Positions 54,536-63,434 of a stretch of 64,000 bases of DNA are shown here, piece by piece. The notes beneath the pieces were generated by a model that had not been told where the DNA came from, made no database searches, and worked only from the letters and a program-made list of their open reading frames with translations. The position numbers were made by a program, and so were the translations under genes. The DNA lies in contig NZ_CP102332.1 of NCBI RefSeq assembly GCF_024600715.1, positions 6,076,001 through 6,140,000 on the forward strand, in the 5' to 3' direction. The first letter of the stretch is position 1, and every line of letters begins with the position of its first letter. The stretch is from Streptomyces changanensis (GTDB taxonomy: Bacteria; Actinomycetota; Actinomycetes; Streptomycetales; Streptomycetaceae).

Positions 54536-55708
54536 ATGGGTGCCACCGACCGCCGGCTGCCGGTGACCGTGCTCTCGGGCTTCCTCGGCGCCGGCAAGAC
54601 GACCCTGCTCAACCACGTCCTCGGCAACCGCGACGGGCTGCGGGTCGCGGTGATCGTCAACGACATGAGCGAGGTCAACATCGACGCGGCGCTGGTGCGC
54701 GGCGGCGAGGCCGCCCTGTCGCGGACCGAGGAGCGCCTGGTCGAGATGACCAACGGCTGCATCTGCTGCACCCTGCGCGACGACCTGCTGGAGGAAGTGG
54801 ACCGGCTGGCCCGCGAAGGCCGTTTCGACCACCTGCTCATCGAGTCGAGCGGCATCTCCGAGCCCATGCCCGTCGCGGCCACCTTCGCCTTCCCCCGGGA
54901 CGACGGCGCGACCCTCGGCGACCTGGCCCGCCTGGACACCATGGTCACCGTGGTCGACGCGGCGAACTTCCTGCCCGAACTCGCCGGGGGCGACGGCCTG
55001 GTGGAGCGGGGGCTGGACCAGTACGAGGAGGACGAGCGGACGGTCAGCGACCTGCTGATGGACCAGATCGAGTTCGCCGACGTCCTCGTGCTCAACAAGC
55101 TCGACCTCGTCGAGCCGGCCGACGCGCTCCGGCTGCGCGCCGCCCTCAACCGGCTGAACCCCGCCGCCCGGGTGGTGACCGCCGTCCACGGACGGGTGCC
55201 GCTCGACCAGGTCCTGGGAACCGGTCTGTTCGACCTGGAACGCGCCCAGGAGGCCCCGGGCTGGGTCATGGAGCTCAACGGCGACCACGTGCCGGAGACC
55301 GAGGAGTACGGCATCTCCAGCCTCGTCTTCCGCTCCGACCGGCCCTTCCACCCGGGCCGGTTGTTCACCTTCGTGACCGAGGAGCTCGACAGTGGCGCCT
55401 TCGGGCAGATTTTGCGCTCCAAGGGCTTCTTCTGGCTCGCCAGCCGCCCCCTGATCACCGGACTGTGGTCGCAGGCGGGGTCCGTGGCGCGCTTCGAGCC
55501 CTCCGGCGTCCGCGACGCCGCCCAGGGCCAGGAGCTCGTCTTCATCGGTACCGGCCTGCGGCCCGAGGCCCTCAAGGCGGCGCTGGCGAGCTGCCTGACG
55601 GCGGAGGGCGAAGCCCTCCCCGCGAGCGACCCGTTCCCTTCCTGGGGCTCGTACGGGATCGACGAGGCCTGCGAGCACGAGCAGTCCACGCTCGCGCGGT
55701 CGGGCTGA
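54536..55708 (+). CDS. COG0523 (CobW/YciC-type) GTPase, zinc chaperone-like
   Basis: 390 residues. Walker [17 protein letters not shown] at about 14-29, the metal site [12 protein letters not shown] (C-x-C-C) near residue 75, Walker B/switch [10 protein letters not shown], and NKLD ([11 protein letters not shown]). C-terminal CobW_C domain after residue 250 ([28 protein letters not shown]). Members transcribed under Zur deliver zinc to apo-proteins. It is 5 bp downstream of the C-minus L32 gene, so both are one unit behind the putative Zur box. Confidence 0.93.
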   Translation: MGATDRRLPVTVLSGFLGAGKTTLLNHVLGNRDGLRVAVIVNDMSEVNIDAALVRGGEAALSRTEERLVEMTNGCICCTLRDDLLEEVDRLAREGRFDHLLIESSGISEPMPVAATFAFPRDDGATLGDLARLDTMVTVVDAANFLPELAGGDGLVERGLDQYEEDERTVSDLLMDQIEFADVLVLNKLDLVEPADALRLRAALNRLNPAARVVTAVHGRVPLDQVLGTGLFDLERAQEAPGWVMELNGDHVPETEEYGISSLVFRSDRPFHPGRLFTFVTEELDSGAFGQILRSKGFFWLASRPLITGLWSQAGSVARFEPSGVRDAAQGQELVFIGTGLRPEALKAALASCLTAEGEALPASDPFPSWGSYGIDEACEHEQSTLARSG

Positions 55709-55714
55709 CGCACC

Positions 55715-55757
55715 CCGGGTCGGGCGGTGGTCGCAGCCACGGCACCGCCCGACCCGG
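55715..55757 (+). terminator. Terminator after the COG0523 gene
   Basis: 15-bp perfect inverted repeat (CCGGGTCGGGCGGTG / CACCGCCCGACCCGG) with a 13-nt loop, starting 7 bp after the stop. Confidence 0.88.
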
Positions 55758-55910
55758 CCCCACCGTGTGACCTCCCCGGTCGAACTCCGGCCGCGCGCCG
55801 CTCCCTCGGCCCGCGGCGCCGGGGCGCGGCCCGCAGCCGTCAGGGATGACCGCCTCCGCGCCACCACCTCCAACCGTCCCGTGCGCGTCCCCTCGGCCGT
55901 GCGCGGCGCC

Positions 55911-55954
55911 ACGTCCCCGTGCCCCCGCCCTTCACGGCGGGGGCACGGGGACGT
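55911..55954. terminator. Terminator between COG0523 and fur-type genes
   Basis: 19-bp perfect inverted repeat (ACGTCCCCGTGCCCCCGCC) with a 6-nt loop, 51 bp beyond the minus-strand fur-type gene's stop. The sequence 55758-55910 shows no gene. Confidence 0.88.
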
Positions 55955-56004
55955 CGACGTGCGGGTGACGGGCGGGCGCCCCGAAGTGGCGCCGTCCGAA
56001 CGGT

Positions 56005-56463
56005 TCAGGAGGGGATCACGTGGGACGGGGGTGACTTCCCTCCGCCGTGCTCCCCGCCGTTCCGGCAGTCGGCGCAGAGCCCGGTGAGTTCCAGGGTGTG
56101 CTCGACCTCCGCGAAGCCCCGCGACCGTACGACTGCGGCGACCCACTCCTCGATGACGCCGGTGTCCAGGGGCTCGTCGCGGCGGCAGCTGCGGCACACG
56201 AGGTAGTGACGGTGCCCGGCCCCGGGGCGGTGGCGGTAGAGCCGCTCGCCTGCGTCGTCGCGTACGACGTCGGCGCCGCCGGCGCGCTCCAGGTCCTGCA
56301 GCGCGCGGTACACGGTGGTGAGGCCGACACGGACGCCCGAGTCGCTCATCAGCCCGTGCAGTTCCTGGGCCGACACGAACTCCGCGCGCTCCGCCAGCGC
56401 CGCCGCCACGGCGACGCGCTGACGGGTCGTGCGCCGGTTCCTGCCGGTTGCTGTGACGGTCAC
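56005..56463 (-). CDS. Fur-family metalloregulator, Zur-like
   Basis: 152 residues from a GTG at 56463; a longer in-frame ORF upstream is low-complexity and not needed. Winged helix (RTTRQRVAVAAALAERAEFV, SAQELHGLMSDSGVRVGLTT, VYRALQDLERAGGADVVRDD), then the dimer/metal domain with H-R-H-Y-L-V-C-R-S-C and C-A-D-C (structural zinc pair) and ENDs typical of Fur proteins (HTLELTGLC). The sequence resembles actinobacterial Zur rather than FurA. It is the last gene of the minus-strand set that codes for the metal-uptake locus, so it probably senses the same metal. Confidence 0.88.
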   Translation of the reverse strand: MTVTATGRNRRTTRQRVAVAAALAERAEFVSAQELHGLMSDSGVRVGLTTVYRALQDLERAGGADVVRDDAGERLYRHRPGAGHRHYLVCRSCRRDEPLDTGVIEEWVAAVVRSRGFAEVEHTLELTGLCADCRNGGEHGGGKSPPSHVIPS

Positions 56464-56566
56464 GGCCGACTCCCTGCTGGACGCTGTTCCTGTCCGTCCG
56501 GGCCCGGGGTCCACGGCGATCCCCGTGGACCCCGGGCCGTGAAGGCCACCGCGTGCGCGGGTCCCC

Positions 56567-58012
56567 TCAGTCTCCGGAGGTGGCGGGCGACCGGGCGACG
56601 ACACGGGCGAGGACGAGCGCCACGAGGGTCAGCCCGCCGAGGACCGCCGCCGTGCCCGGGAAGCCGCCGAGGGCCAGGCCCACGCCGCCGAGTCCCGCGC
56701 CGACGAACACCCCGAAGCTCATCCCGGCGGCGTTGACGCTCAGCGCCGTGCCGCGCAGGGGGCCGCAGCGCCGTACGAGCAGGGTGGTGACGCACGCCGC
56801 GACCGTCGCGTGCCCCACGCCGACGAGCGCCGTCAGCGGCAGGGCCAGCCAGAGAGACCGGGCGAAGAAGACGCCCACCAGCGCGGCCAGCGCCACCACC
56901 AGCCCCAGTGTCATCAGCCGTTCCCCCGAGATCCCCGCCCGTTCGACGCTCAGCAACCGTCCGGCGAACAGGTTCCCGAGGAAGAACGACGTGCCGCTGA
57001 GCGTCCACACCATCGCGAACGGTCCCGGCGCCAGCCCGAACCGCTCGTCGTAGAAGGCGGCGAGATAGGCGAGGTACCCCATGAACGCGGCCGTGCGCAG
57101 CATGGCGACCAGGACCAGCGGCACCACGCCGGGCAGGGCGCCCAGGAGCCGGAACGACTCCAGGTAGCCGGGCCGCTTCACCTCGTCGGTGGCCCGCGCC
57201 TCCGCACCGGGCGCGGGCGTCCGCCGGCCGCGCAGCAGGAAGTACAGGGCCAGTGCGGAGCAGAGCGCGGCGATGGCCCACAGGTCGCCCCGCCAGCCCC
57301 ACAGCAGCGCCGGCAGCGCCACGAGCGGCGCGGCGAGGAGCGCGGTCAGCGACTGGGTGGCGGTGATGAGCGTCGCCGCGCGGCCCGCGGCGGCGTCGTC
57401 GTCGAAGCGGTCGGCCGCGGCCGCGGTCAGCGCCGGGTTGAGGACGGCCGTACCGGCGCCGACGAGGAGGCAGAAGGCGGCCAGCAGGAGGAGGTCGCCG
57501 CCCGCGCCGAGTGCCGCCGAGACCGCGAGCACGGCGAGGCCGCCCGCGGCCGCCCACTCCCGGCGGACGCGGTCGATCAGCGGGGCCAGCGCGGTGCCCA
57601 CGGCGAGGGCGGCCAGGCCGCCGAGGCCGCGCAGCTGGCCCAGGGCCGCGACGCCGCCCCCCGAATCGTCGGCGATCGGGACGAGGAAGGTGCTGTAGAT
57701 GGTGAAGGGCACCAGACCCACGGCGGAGGCCAGCATGAACGGCCACAGGACGCGGGCCATGCGCAGGTCACCGGGGACGGCCGCCGCGTCCGCGACGGCC
57801 TTGTCCGCCACTGTCGTCACGTCCGTCACGGCCCCCGGACCCGGGGTCGACGGAACCGGGGCGGCCCCGGCCGCGGCCCCCGGGACCGCGGCCTCCGGGA
57901 CCGCGGCTTCCGGGTGGCCCCCGGAACCCGTGCCCGCGGTGGCGGCCGGCTCCGGCCGCGTCCCCGTGGTCGGCGACGGTGAGGTTGCGGGGCCCTGGGT
58001 CTCGCTGCTCAC
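56567..58012 (-). CDS. MFS transporter, candidate metallophore exporter
   Basis: 481 residues from a GTG at 58012 that overlaps the previous stop as GTGA. A Pro/Ala/Val-rich N-terminal tail of about 85 residues, then 12 membrane segments of the DHA1 type (VLWPFMLASAVGLVPFTIYS, LAPLIDRVRREWAAAGGLAV loop, LLVGAGTAVLNPALTAAAAD). It would export a small product. Because it is coupled to the DUF364 gene within the metal operon, export of the chelator is the likely job. The tail looks disordered and is encoded by repeated GC-rich triplets. Confidence 0.87.
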   Translation of the reverse strand: MSSETQGPATSPSPTTGTRPEPAATAGTGSGGHPEAAVPEAAVPGAAAGAAPVPSTPGPGAVTDVTTVADKAVADAAAVPGDLRMARVLWPFMLASAVGLVPFTIYSTFLVPIADDSGGGVAALGQLRGLGGLAALAVGTALAPLIDRVRREWAAAGGLAVLAVSAALGAGGDLLLLAAFCLLVGAGTAVLNPALTAAAADRFDDDAAAGRAATLITATQSLTALLAAPLVALPALLWGWRGDLWAIAALCSALALYFLLRGRRTPAPGAEARATDEVKRPGYLESFRLLGALPGVVPLVLVAMLRTAAFMGYLAYLAAFYDERFGLAPGPFAMVWTLSGTSFFLGNLFAGRLLSVERAGISGERLMTLGLVVALAALVGVFFARSLWLALPLTALVGVGHATVAACVTTLLVRRCGPLRGTALSVNAAGMSFGVFVGAGLGGVGLALGGFPGTAAVLGGLTLVALVLARVVARSPATSGD

Positions 58013-58830
58013 GCCTGCCCCACCCGGTACCGGTAGAGCGCGGTCGCGTCGGCGCTGAACTGCGAGAACGGGAAGGGCTCGGCGGACAGCGCGGTCACAC
58101 CGGCACCGAGGAAGGCACGGGCGACGGCGCTGCCGGTCTGGGCGTAGACCACCAGGGGGAGGGCGTGCTTGCGGCAGTGTTCGAGGATCCGGTCGAAGCT
58201 GCCGTTGCTGAGGGTCATGCCGGTGGCGACCACGGCGTCGGCCGCGTCCAGGACCTGGTCCATGTCGTCGGTGACCGGGTCGCCCCAGTTCGTGGTGCGC
58301 AGGTTGAAGTCGCAGGGCAGCGGCACGCCGCCCTGCTCGCGTATCGCCGCGACGAGCGGGTTGACGACGCCGATGAGCGCGACCTTCGCCCCCGGGGCGA
58401 TGTCGAGGAGCCCGGCCACCGCGGCGTCCCGCGCCCGGGCCCGCTCCTCCGGCGTACCGGTGGGCAGGGTGACGGTCTCGGCCTCCGCCGCGTCGCGGTG
58501 CGGCCGTACGCGGCCGAGGTAGGCGTCGAGCGCGGCGACGCGCACCGGCGCCGACTCGTGCCGGACGAGGGTGTCGAGGGTGTGGCCGGAGGCCTCGGCG
58601 CAGAAGTCCGGGGGGAGTTCGCCGGCTTCGAAGGAGCAGGCGCCGAAGGCGTCGCCGGAGCGGAGCAGCAGGTAGTGGTTGCGGTAGGTGACCTGGCTGC
58701 CGGCGAGTCGGGTGGTGTGGTGCAGCCAGAAGGCGCTGGTGACGGCCAGCTCACCGGGGAGCGGCCCGAAGGCGCCCTCCAGGACGGCCTGCTGGAGCTC
58801 CGGTACGGACTGCGGCTGTGTGGGAGACAT
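58009..58830 (-). CDS. DUF364 (DUF4213) Rossmann-like protein
   Basis: 273 residues from the ATG at 58830. N-terminal DUF4213 enolase-N-like part (ELAVTSAFWLHHTTRL, NHYLLLRSGDAFGACSFEAG), C-terminal DUF364 Rossmann-like part (LIGVVNPLVAAIREQG, VTDDMDQVLDAADAVVATGM, TLSNGSFDRILEHCR). DUF364 has been proposed to bind or handle heavy metals, based on structure; biochemical proof is scarce. Between MFS exporter and PhyH dioxygenase, it is probably an enzyme or chelating carrier of the pathway. Confidence 0.88.
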   Translation of the reverse strand: MSPTQPQSVPELQQAVLEGAFGPLPGELAVTSAFWLHHTTRLAGSQVTYRNHYLLLRSGDAFGACSFEAGELPPDFCAEASGHTLDTLVRHESAPVRVAALDAYLGRVRPHRDAAEAETVTLPTGTPEERARARDAAVAGLLDIAPGAKVALIGVVNPLVAAIREQGGVPLPCDFNLRTTNWGDPVTDDMDQVLDAADAVVATGMTLSNGSFDRILEHCRKHALPLVVYAQTGSAVARAFLGAGVTALSAEPFPFSQFSADATALYRYRVGQA

Positions 58831-58961
58831 GGCGGTTCCTTCTCGGGTGTGTGCGGACACGGGTGTGGTGGGGCACCGGTGAGGTGCCCCCGTGGAGGGT
58901 GCGGCACCAGGGGCGGCGCCGCACGAGGGGTGGTGCGTGAAGGGGGCGAGGGGGAGGAGGG

Positions 58962-59753
58962 TCAGGGCAGGTCGGCCAGCCGTTCGGCGCGGTAGGGGAG
59001 GTCGGACAGCTCCGGCCGCCCGGCCGGCTGGAAGCACAGCAGGAGCGAACGCCTGTCCGCGGCCGACCGGTTGGGCCCGGAGCGGTGCACGACGAGACCG
59101 GGGAACATCAGCACCGATCCGGCCGGTGCCTCGACGGTCACGGCGCCCCGCACGTCGGTCCGCGCGACGTCGACCAGCAGACCGGTGGGTTCGGACCGGT
59201 CCCGCGGCGCGGGCCCGGCCAGGTGGCTGCCGGGCACGAGCACGAGCGCGCCGTTGTCGGCCGTGACGTCGTCGAGGAACACCACCGCGGTGGCGACGTC
59301 CCGGGCGGCCGGGCCCGCGCAGCAGTACCAGTACGGATGGTCCTGGTGCCAGGGGAACTCCGAACCGACGCCCGCCCGCTTGAAGTTCAGCTTGGACGTG
59401 AACCTGCCCAGCCGCGCGCTGCCCACCATCCGCCGCATGGGCGCGGTGATCCGGTCGTCGGTCCACAGGGCGTCGAGCACCGGGTCCAGATGGGTGACGG
59501 GTGACAGGCTGCGCACCACGGGCGGACGGGCCTGCGGCTCCCAGTGGACGGTGGTGCCGTCCACCCTCTCCAGCCGGTGCCCGTCCGGCCACACGGTGAC
59601 CTCGGTGGTGCCGTGCGAAGCCCGCCCGGTCACACGGGCGAGGACGGACTCCGCCGCCTGGCCCAGGGCCGTCGTCTCCGCGGCCCCGAGGAGCCGCGGC
59701 AGGACGACGACACCGCGGGTGAGCTGCTGGTCGAGGGACATGTCGAGGACCAT
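58962..59753 (-). CDS. Phytanoyl-CoA dioxygenase (PhyH) family oxygenase
   Basis: 263 residues. Iron/2-oxoglutarate oxygenase of the PhyH type: H-x-D in EFPWHQDHPYWYC, second His in LVVHRSGPNRSAADRRSLLL with the 2-oxoglutarate-binding Arg, and ALVLVPGSHLAGP typical of this group. In the operon it likely hydroxylates an amino-acid or polycarboxylate intermediate. Separated by 69 bp from the PLP gene upstream. Confidence 0.9.
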   Translation of the reverse strand: MVLDMSLDQQLTRGVVVLPRLLGAAETTALGQAAESVLARVTGRASHGTTEVTVWPDGHRLERVDGTTVHWEPQARPPVVRSLSPVTHLDPVLDALWTDDRITAPMRRMVGSARLGRFTSKLNFKRAGVGSEFPWHQDHPYWYCCAGPAARDVATAVVFLDDVTADNGALVLVPGSHLAGPAPRDRSEPTGLLVDVARTDVRGAVTVEAPAGSVLMFPGLVVHRSGPNRSAADRRSLLLCFQPAGRPELSDLPYRAERLADLP

Positions 59754-59822
59754 GGGGGCACCTTCCGGTCGGTCGCGGGCGGTGGGGGAAGCGGACTGGC
59801 CCGCTCCGCCCCGCGACGGACG

Positions 59823-60857
59823 CTAGGCCGTCTCCGCCACCAGGACGGGCGCGCCACGCAGCAGCGCGCTGTCGGCCGGCGGCCAGTCCATGGCCGACCA
59901 CGGGTGCCTGAGCTGGTCCTGCGTCGTGACCTCGTGGGGCCGCATGGCGCCGAGCCCACGGGCGTCGGAGTGGTGGGCGTAGGCGCTGTCGACGTAACGG
60001 TGCCCGGTGTCGGCGGCGAGGAAGACATACGTCCGGTCGGTGTCGCGTTCGCGCTCCCAGAGGGTCGCGAGGTACGCGGCGCCGGCGGACAGCCCGGCGA
60101 AGATGCCGCTGGCGCGCAGGAGTTCGACGGCGCCCGACATGGCGTAGTCGAAGTTGACCCAGTGGATGCGGTCGTACAGGTCGTGCCGGACGTTGTGGAA
60201 GGGGATGGAGCTGCCGATGCCGGCGATGATCATGTCGGGGTCGGAGACGTGCTCCGCGCCGAAGGTGACGCTGCCGAACGGCTGGACGCCGACGAGCGTC
60301 ACGTCACGGCCCGCCTCGCGCAGATAGGTGGCGATGGCGCCGGTGGACGCGCCGGTGCCGACGCCCCCCACCAGCGACAGGGGGCCCTCGGGGACCTCCT
60401 TGCGGATCAGGTCGGCGACGTCGCGGTAACCGAGGTAGTGGATGGAGTCGTGGTACTGGCGCATCCAGTGGTAGTGCGGGTTCTCGCGCAGCAGCTCGCC
60501 GATCCGCTCGACGCGGAGGTTCTGGTCCAGGCGCAGGTTCTTGGAGGGCCGGACCTGTTCGAGGGTGGCGCCGAGGATCTCCAACTGGACGCGCAGGGTG
60601 CGGTCCACCGTGGTGGAGCCGACGACGTGGCAGTTCAGGCCGTACCGGTGGCAGGCCAGGGCGAGCGCGTGGGCGTAGATGCCGCTGGAGCTGTCGACGA
60701 GTGTGTCGCCGGGCTTCACCTGCCCGGTCTCCAGCAGGTGGCGCACCGCGCCGAGTGCCGAGTACAGCTTCATCGTCTCGAACCGCAGACAGACCGCCCC
60801 CGGTGGGACCGCCACCACGTCCGGTTCCTTGACCGCCTCGGCTATGTGCTCGTGCAT
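59823..60857 (-). CDS. Cysteine-synthase-like PLP enzyme
   Basis: 344 residues. Fold type II PLP enzyme: putative Schiff-base Lys in FETMKLYSALGAV, GDTLVDSSSGIYAHALALAC (the loop that in CysK reads T-S-G-N-T-G and holds the substrate carboxylate; here changed to S-S-G-I-Y-A), VGGVGTGASTGAIATYLRE (phosphate-binding) and GIFAGLSAGAAYLATLW near the end. The altered substrate loop argues against plain cysteine synthesis. In other metallophore pathways such enzymes join amines to amino acids by beta-substitution (for example SbnA); that is a reasonable guess here. Confidence 0.85.
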   Translation of the reverse strand: MHEHIAEAVKEPDVVAVPPGAVCLRFETMKLYSALGAVRHLLETGQVKPGDTLVDSSSGIYAHALALACHRYGLNCHVVGSTTVDRTLRVQLEILGATLEQVRPSKNLRLDQNLRVERIGELLRENPHYHWMRQYHDSIHYLGYRDVADLIRKEVPEGPLSLVGGVGTGASTGAIATYLREAGRDVTLVGVQPFGSVTFGAEHVSDPDMIIAGIGSSIPFHNVRHDLYDRIHWVNFDYAMSGAVELLRASGIFAGLSAGAAYLATLWERERDTDRTYVFLAADTGHRYVDSAYAHHSDARGLGAMRPHEVTTQDQLRHPWSAMDWPPADSALLRGAPVLVAETA

Positions 60858-60873
60858 GTCCTTGTCCTCCCCG

Positions 60874-61653
60874 TCAGACGGCGTCGTGCCGGATGAGCTT
60901 GAACAGGTACGCCTGGCAGTTGTCGCCCTCCCACGTCTGGCGGTGCAGCACGACGGGGCGGAACCCGGCGTCGACGGCGTGGGCGACGATCCGCTTCAGC
61001 TCGGCGGTGTTGGAGACGATCAGGTGGATCTCGCCGTCCGGCGCCAGCAGGTCGCGGGTCACGATCTGGTCGAAGAAGCGCAGGACGATCTCGGCGCCCA
61101 CGCAGACGTTGCGCACCACCGTCGGGTCGTCGCTCGTCCGCTTGGAGACCGCCGGTGGGTTGAAGGTGACGACGTCCAGCCGGGCGGAGTCCGGGAACTC
61201 CTCGAAGAGGTTCGACACCAGCGGCCGGAAGACGGTGTCCGACCGGTCCCCGACGATCCGGGCGTAGTGCCCGGCGGCCGCGGCCACGCTGTCCGGGTGG
61301 ACGTCGACCGCGTAGACCTCCCGCGCCCCCAGGGTGCCGGCGATCACGGCCTCGACGCCCAGGCCCACCCCCATCGCCGCGTACGAGCGGCCCGTGACGG
61401 GGATCGTGCCGTCCAGCAGGCGGTCGTGGACGATGCGGCTGGTGTCGCCCGGCTTGAAGACCCCCGGCGGCAGGGTGAACGTCCAGCCGTTGTAGTCGTA
61501 CGTCCGCTCGGTGTGGATGTCGGACTGGGCGCTGTTCAGGGCGAGGATCTCGTCCCCCGGCAGCGTGTCGGGCAGCGAGTCCAGCAGGGCGCGGACGTCG
61601 GTCCGGGACGCTGCGGTGCCGGCTGCGGTGCCGGCTGCGGTCCGGTCGGTCAT
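60874..61653 (-). CDS. Class I SAM-dependent methyltransferase
   Basis: 259 residues. Rossmann-fold methyltransferase: AMGVGLGVEAVIAGTLGARE (motif I), YAVDVHPDSVAAAAGHY (acidic end of strand 2), and VVTFNPPAVSKRT, the N-P-P-x motif used by enzymes that methylate amide or ring nitrogen and related polar groups (PrmC/RlmG-like). The first 20 residues contain a repeated Ala-Gly-Thr-Ala. Located 16 bp upstream of the PLP gene (on minus strand). Might aminocarboxylate-modify rather than methylate; not decidable. Confidence 0.85.
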   Translation of the reverse strand: MTDRTAAGTAAGTAASRTDVRALLDSLPDTLPGDEILALNSAQSDIHTERTYDYNGWTFTLPPGVFKPGDTSRIVHDRLLDGTIPVTGRSYAAMGVGLGVEAVIAGTLGAREVYAVDVHPDSVAAAAGHYARIVGDRSDTVFRPLVSNLFEEFPDSARLDVVTFNPPAVSKRTSDDPTVVRNVCVGAEIVLRFFDQIVTRDLLAPDGEIHLIVSNTAELKRIVAHAVDAGFRPVVLHRQTWEGDNCQAYLFKLIRHDAV

Positions 61654-61695
61654 GGGTCCTCCGTGGTCGTCGGATGGGAAGGGATGTGCGTGTGC

Positions 61696-63384
61696 TCAGG
61701 CACCGGATGCGGTCGGCGCGGTCAGGCCCGTGTCGCTCGGGTCCGTGTCGCTCGGGTCCCTGTGGGCCGGGTCCGTGTCCGCGGGGCCCATGTGGGCCGG
61801 GACCCCATGGGGCGCACCAGTGTGGGGCTGACCCGTGTCGGCCGGACCCGTGTCCGCCCGCCCCGTGCCGAGGTCCATGGCGTTGACGAGCCGCCGGGTG
61901 AGCGTGGCCCGGGGCGCGCGCAGCACCTCGTCGGGCGTGCCGGTCTCGACGACGTGGCCGTCGTCGATGACGACGACGTGGTGGGCGACGCCGGCGAGGA
62001 GCGCGAGGTCGTGGCTGACCCAGAGGAGCGCGGTGCCGTGCTCCTCGCGCAGCCGCGCGAGTTCGGCGAGGACGGCCGCGGTGGCGGCCGGGTCCAGGGC
62101 CGTGGTGATCTCGTCGCAGACCAGGACGTCGGGCGTCGCGATGACCGCCCGTGCCAGCGCCGCCCGCTGCAGCTCGCCGCCGGACAGGCCGGCGGGCCGC
62201 CGTGCGGCACTCGCCCCGTCGAGCCCCAGACGGCCCAGCAGCCGCAGCGCCTCGGCGCGCGCGTCGCCGGGCGCGAGGCCGCGGAGCCGTACGGCGGTAC
62301 GGGCCACCTGCTCGACGATCGGGTGCCGCTCGTCGAAGGAACCCCGCACCTCCTGCCACACGTACTGCACGCGCCGCTTCTGCTCGCGGGTGCGCCGCCG
62401 CAGCACGGGCAGGGCCACACCGTCCAGGAGCACGTCTCCGCGGTGCCGTTCGTGCAGGCCGGCCACACAGCGGGCCAGGGTCGTCTTGCCGCTGCCGGAC
62501 AGTCCGGCGACCCCCACGCACGCCCCGGCCGGCAGACGCAGGTCCACGGAGTGCAGGACCGGATCGCGGCCGCGGCCGCGCAGGTGCGCGGAGAGCCCGC
62601 GCACCTCCAGGACGGGAGGCCGGTCGGGGGCCGTGGGGACGTGGCGTACGGTCTTCGGTCTGGGCCGGGCGGGCAGGGCCTCCGCGGGCGTGCCCGAGGC
62701 CGTCACCCGGCCCCGGCCCAGGACGACCACCCGGTGGGCGAGGGCCCGTACCAGGTCGTGGTCGTGGCTCAGCAGCAGGATGCCGAGCCCACGGCGGGTG
62801 AGCGAGGCCAGTTCGTCCGCCAGCCGCATCCGCGCCACCGTGTCGAGTCCGGTGCTCGGCTCGTCGAGGACCAGGACGCGGGGCCGGCACACCAGGGTTT
62901 GGGCGAGCGCCACGCGCTGGCGCTGCCCGCCGGAGAACTGGTGCGGGAAGCGCCGTACGACGTTCCGCCCCGGGGGGAGCTGGGCGGCCTGGAGGGCCTC
63001 GGCCACCGCGACCGGCGGCGCGGTCTCCGGGCGGTGCAGCCGCGCCAGCTCGGCGAGGACCGAACCCGTGCGGCGCGCCGGGTTCAGCGCGCTCCCCGGG
63101 TGCTGGGGCATGTACGCGACGACGCGCCCGAGCACCGAGGCCGCCTCCGCGGTCGGCCCCCGCTCGTCCACGACGGTGGCACCGCCGACGCGGACCCGGC
63201 CGCTCAGCCGCACGCCCGGTGCCGCCTCGCCCAGGAGTGAAAGGGCCGCGGTGGTCTTGCCGCTGCCCGACGGGCCGACGAGCGCGGTGACGCGCCCCTC
63301 GTCCAGGTCGAAGTCGGCCGCGTCGAGCAGCACCGAGCCCCCGGCGTGTGCGGTCAACCCGCGGACGGTGACGAGCGCGGTCAT
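61696..63384 (-). CDS. Dual-ATPase ABC protein, dipeptide/nickel-type importer
   Basis: 562 residues from the ATG at 63384. Two complete ABC domains in one chain, as in DppDF fusions. First: Walker A GPSGSGKTTAALSLLG, LSGGQ-type FSGGQRQRVALA, Walker B VLVLDEPSTGLD. Second: Walker A GLSGSGKTTLARCVAG, signature LSGGELQRAALA, Walker B VLVCDEITTALD. The tail (about the last 55 residues) is a Asp/Thr/Gly/Pro repeat. It powers the adjacent permease. In this context the importer probably brings a metal chelate back into the cell. A longer ORF upstream of 63384 belongs to the permease in another frame. Confidence 0.92.
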   Translation of the reverse strand: MTALVTVRGLTAHAGGSVLLDAADFDLDEGRVTALVGPSGSGKTTAALSLLGEAAPGVRLSGRVRVGGATVVDERGPTAEAASVLGRVVAYMPQHPGSALNPARRTGSVLAELARLHRPETAPPVAVAEALQAAQLPPGRNVVRRFPHQFSGGQRQRVALAQTLVCRPRVLVLDEPSTGLDTVARMRLADELASLTRRGLGILLLSHDHDLVRALAHRVVVLGRGRVTASGTPAEALPARPRPKTVRHVPTAPDRPPVLEVRGLSAHLRGRGRDPVLHSVDLRLPAGACVGVAGLSGSGKTTLARCVAGLHERHRGDVLLDGVALPVLRRRTREQKRRVQYVWQEVRGSFDERHPIVEQVARTAVRLRGLAPGDARAEALRLLGRLGLDGASAARRPAGLSGGELQRAALARAVIATPDVLVCDEITTALDPAATAAVLAELARLREEHGTALLWVSHDLALLAGVAHHVVVIDDGHVVETGTPDEVLRAPRATLTRRLVNAMDLGTGRADTGPADTGQPHTGAPHGVPAHMGPADTDPAHRDPSDTDPSDTGLTAPTASGA

Positions 63385-63434
63385 CGGACGGCCTCCTGGA
63401 CGGTGACGATCGCGGTCATCGGACGGCCTCCTGC
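63365..63434. repeat. 35-bp tandem duplication at the ABC gene start
   Basis: Two 35-bp units, 63365-63399 and 63400-63434, differ at one internal base (G at 63375, T at 63410) and at the last base. The unit contains the permease stop, the ribosome-binding AGGAGG and the ATG of the ATPase. As a result there is a 12-codon mini-ORF with the same beginning as the ATPase, ending just at the real start. Confidence 0.9.
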
